The translations under genes and the position numbers were made by a program. The notes beneath the pieces were generated by a model, which was given only the letters and a program-made list of their open reading frames with translations, did no database searches and was not told the origin of the DNA. Shown one piece after another: positions 6,905-7,326 of a stretch of 7,326 nucleotides of DNA (position 1 is the first letter of the stretch; each line of letters begins with the position of its first letter). Source of the stretch: Syntrophobacteria bacterium (GTDB taxonomy: Bacteria; Desulfobacterota; Syntrophobacteria; JARFUL01); contig JARFUL010000001.1 in the NCBI GenBank assembly GCA_029289015.1, positions 1-7,326 of the forward strand, written 5' to 3'.

Positions 6905-7291
6905 ATGCGCAGCACATACGTCTTTCTCAACTACTTCTTCTTCGCGTTCCACCTCTTTCTCATCTCCTTCATCCTCTTCGGGTGGATATGGAAGAGGACG
7001 CGAAGGCTCAACCTCGTCGTCCAGGCCGCGACCGCGTTCTCCTGGTATGTCCTGGGAATATGGTACGGCATAGGCTACTGCCCGCTCACCGAGTGGCACT
7101 GGCAGGTGCGCTACCGGCTGGGCCACTTCGACATGCCCGCGTCCTACGTGAAGTTCCTCCTCGATTCCCTCACCGGGATGAGCTGGAACGCGAGGCTGGT
7201 GGACACGGTGACCGTGGTCTTCTTTGGGCTCGCGGTGATTGCGTCGGTTTGGGTTAATGTGAGGGATTGGAAAAATAAAAGTGAAATATAG
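6905..7291 (+). CDS. Small three-helix membrane protein, DUF2784-like
   Basis: The function is not known. The 128-residue protein has three predicted membrane segments: about 7-29, 37-57 and 98-119. Between the first two is a basic loop KRTRR (30-34), suggesting that loop is cytoplasmic. After the second comes GYCPLTEWHWQVRYRLG (57-73), a Cys-Pro-Leu-Thr motif followed by Trp/His. I recall this motif as the signature of the DUF2784 family, so I assign it there with moderate confidence. The ATG at 6905 is the only usable start: the frame is open back to the protease stop but contains no ATG, GTG or TTG. Only a weak GGGG (6892-6895) precedes it. It lies 81 nt after the protease gene, without a visible terminator or promoter, so it may be the last gene of the transcript. 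Codon use (AGG, ATA, GC-ending codons) matches the neighbours. Confidence 0.75.
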   Translation: MRSTYVFLNYFFFAFHLFLISFILFGWIWKRTRRLNLVVQAATAFSWYVLGIWYGIGYCPLTEWHWQVRYRLGHFDMPASYVKFLLDSLTGMSWNARLVDTVTVVFFGLAVIASVWVNVRDWKNKSEI

Positions 7292-7326
7292 TAAAAATAT
7301 TATATTAAAGATATTGAACAATAAAA
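7292..7326. other. AT-rich intergenic tail at window end
   Basis: After the last gene the sequence becomes very AT-rich: 12 G/C in the last 66 bases, by hand count from 7261. AATATA (7285-7290) and TATATT (7301-7306) can pair, but the all-AT 6-bp stem is too weak to be called a terminator. The drop probably marks the end of the operon or the promoter region of the next gene, like the AT-rich stretch before rplU. Confidence 0.4.

Noticed and set aside
1..7326. CRISPR arrays, tRNA or rRNA genes, insertion sequences, toxin-antitoxin or defence genes
   Set aside because: No regularly spaced repeats, cloverleaf-like sequences, transposase motifs or accessory genes were seen. The window is a continuous housekeeping operon.

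Overview
The window holds a compact, almost entirely plus-strand housekeeping operon from a GC-rich Gram-negative-type bacterium. The order is rplU - rpmA - obg - proB - proA - nadD - rsfS - M48/TPR metalloprotease, followed by a small membrane protein of the DUF2784 type. From memory, rplU-rpmA-obg-proBA-nadD-rsfS is typical of Desulfobacterota ('Deltaproteobacteria', e.g. Geobacter-like genomes) and relatives. L27 lacks the cleavable N-terminal extension found in Firmicutes, Obg lacks the Firmicutes-type OCT domain, and the protease has a Sec signal peptide and resembles periplasmic BepA. I therefore suggest a Desulfobacterota-like or neighbouring phylum, without naming a species. AGG (Arg) and ATA (Ile) codons are used heavily despite the high GC.

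Layout. Positions 1-35 look like the right half of a dispersed palindromic repeat cut by the window edge. Positions 36-119 are AT-rich and contain no gene. A near-consensus sigma-70 promoter (TTGACA, 17 bp, TATTAT) at 120-148 drives the operon through a leader of about 25 nt and a GGAGG ribosome binding site. Ribosomal proteins L21 and L27 come first, then a 62-nt spacer with a 10-bp perfect inverted repeat, then the ribosome-assembly GTPase Obg. ProB and ProA (proline synthesis) follow, separated by 89 nt. From proA onward the genes overlap: proA/nadD by 4 nt, nadD/rsfS by 17 nt, and rsfS/protease by 7 nt. After an 81-nt spacer comes the three-helix membrane protein, and the window ends in a very AT-rich tail.

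Functionally, rplU, rpmA, obg and rsfS all act on the large ribosomal subunit (structure, assembly, silencing). proBA and nadD add proline and NAD synthesis. The metalloprotease adds envelope quality control. No mobile element, CRISPR array, tRNA or rRNA gene is visible. I do not see a clearly novel system. The parts most worth a second look are the rpmA-obg stem-loop, the translationally coupled BepA-like protease, the DUF2784-like gene, and the truncated palindrome at the left edge.
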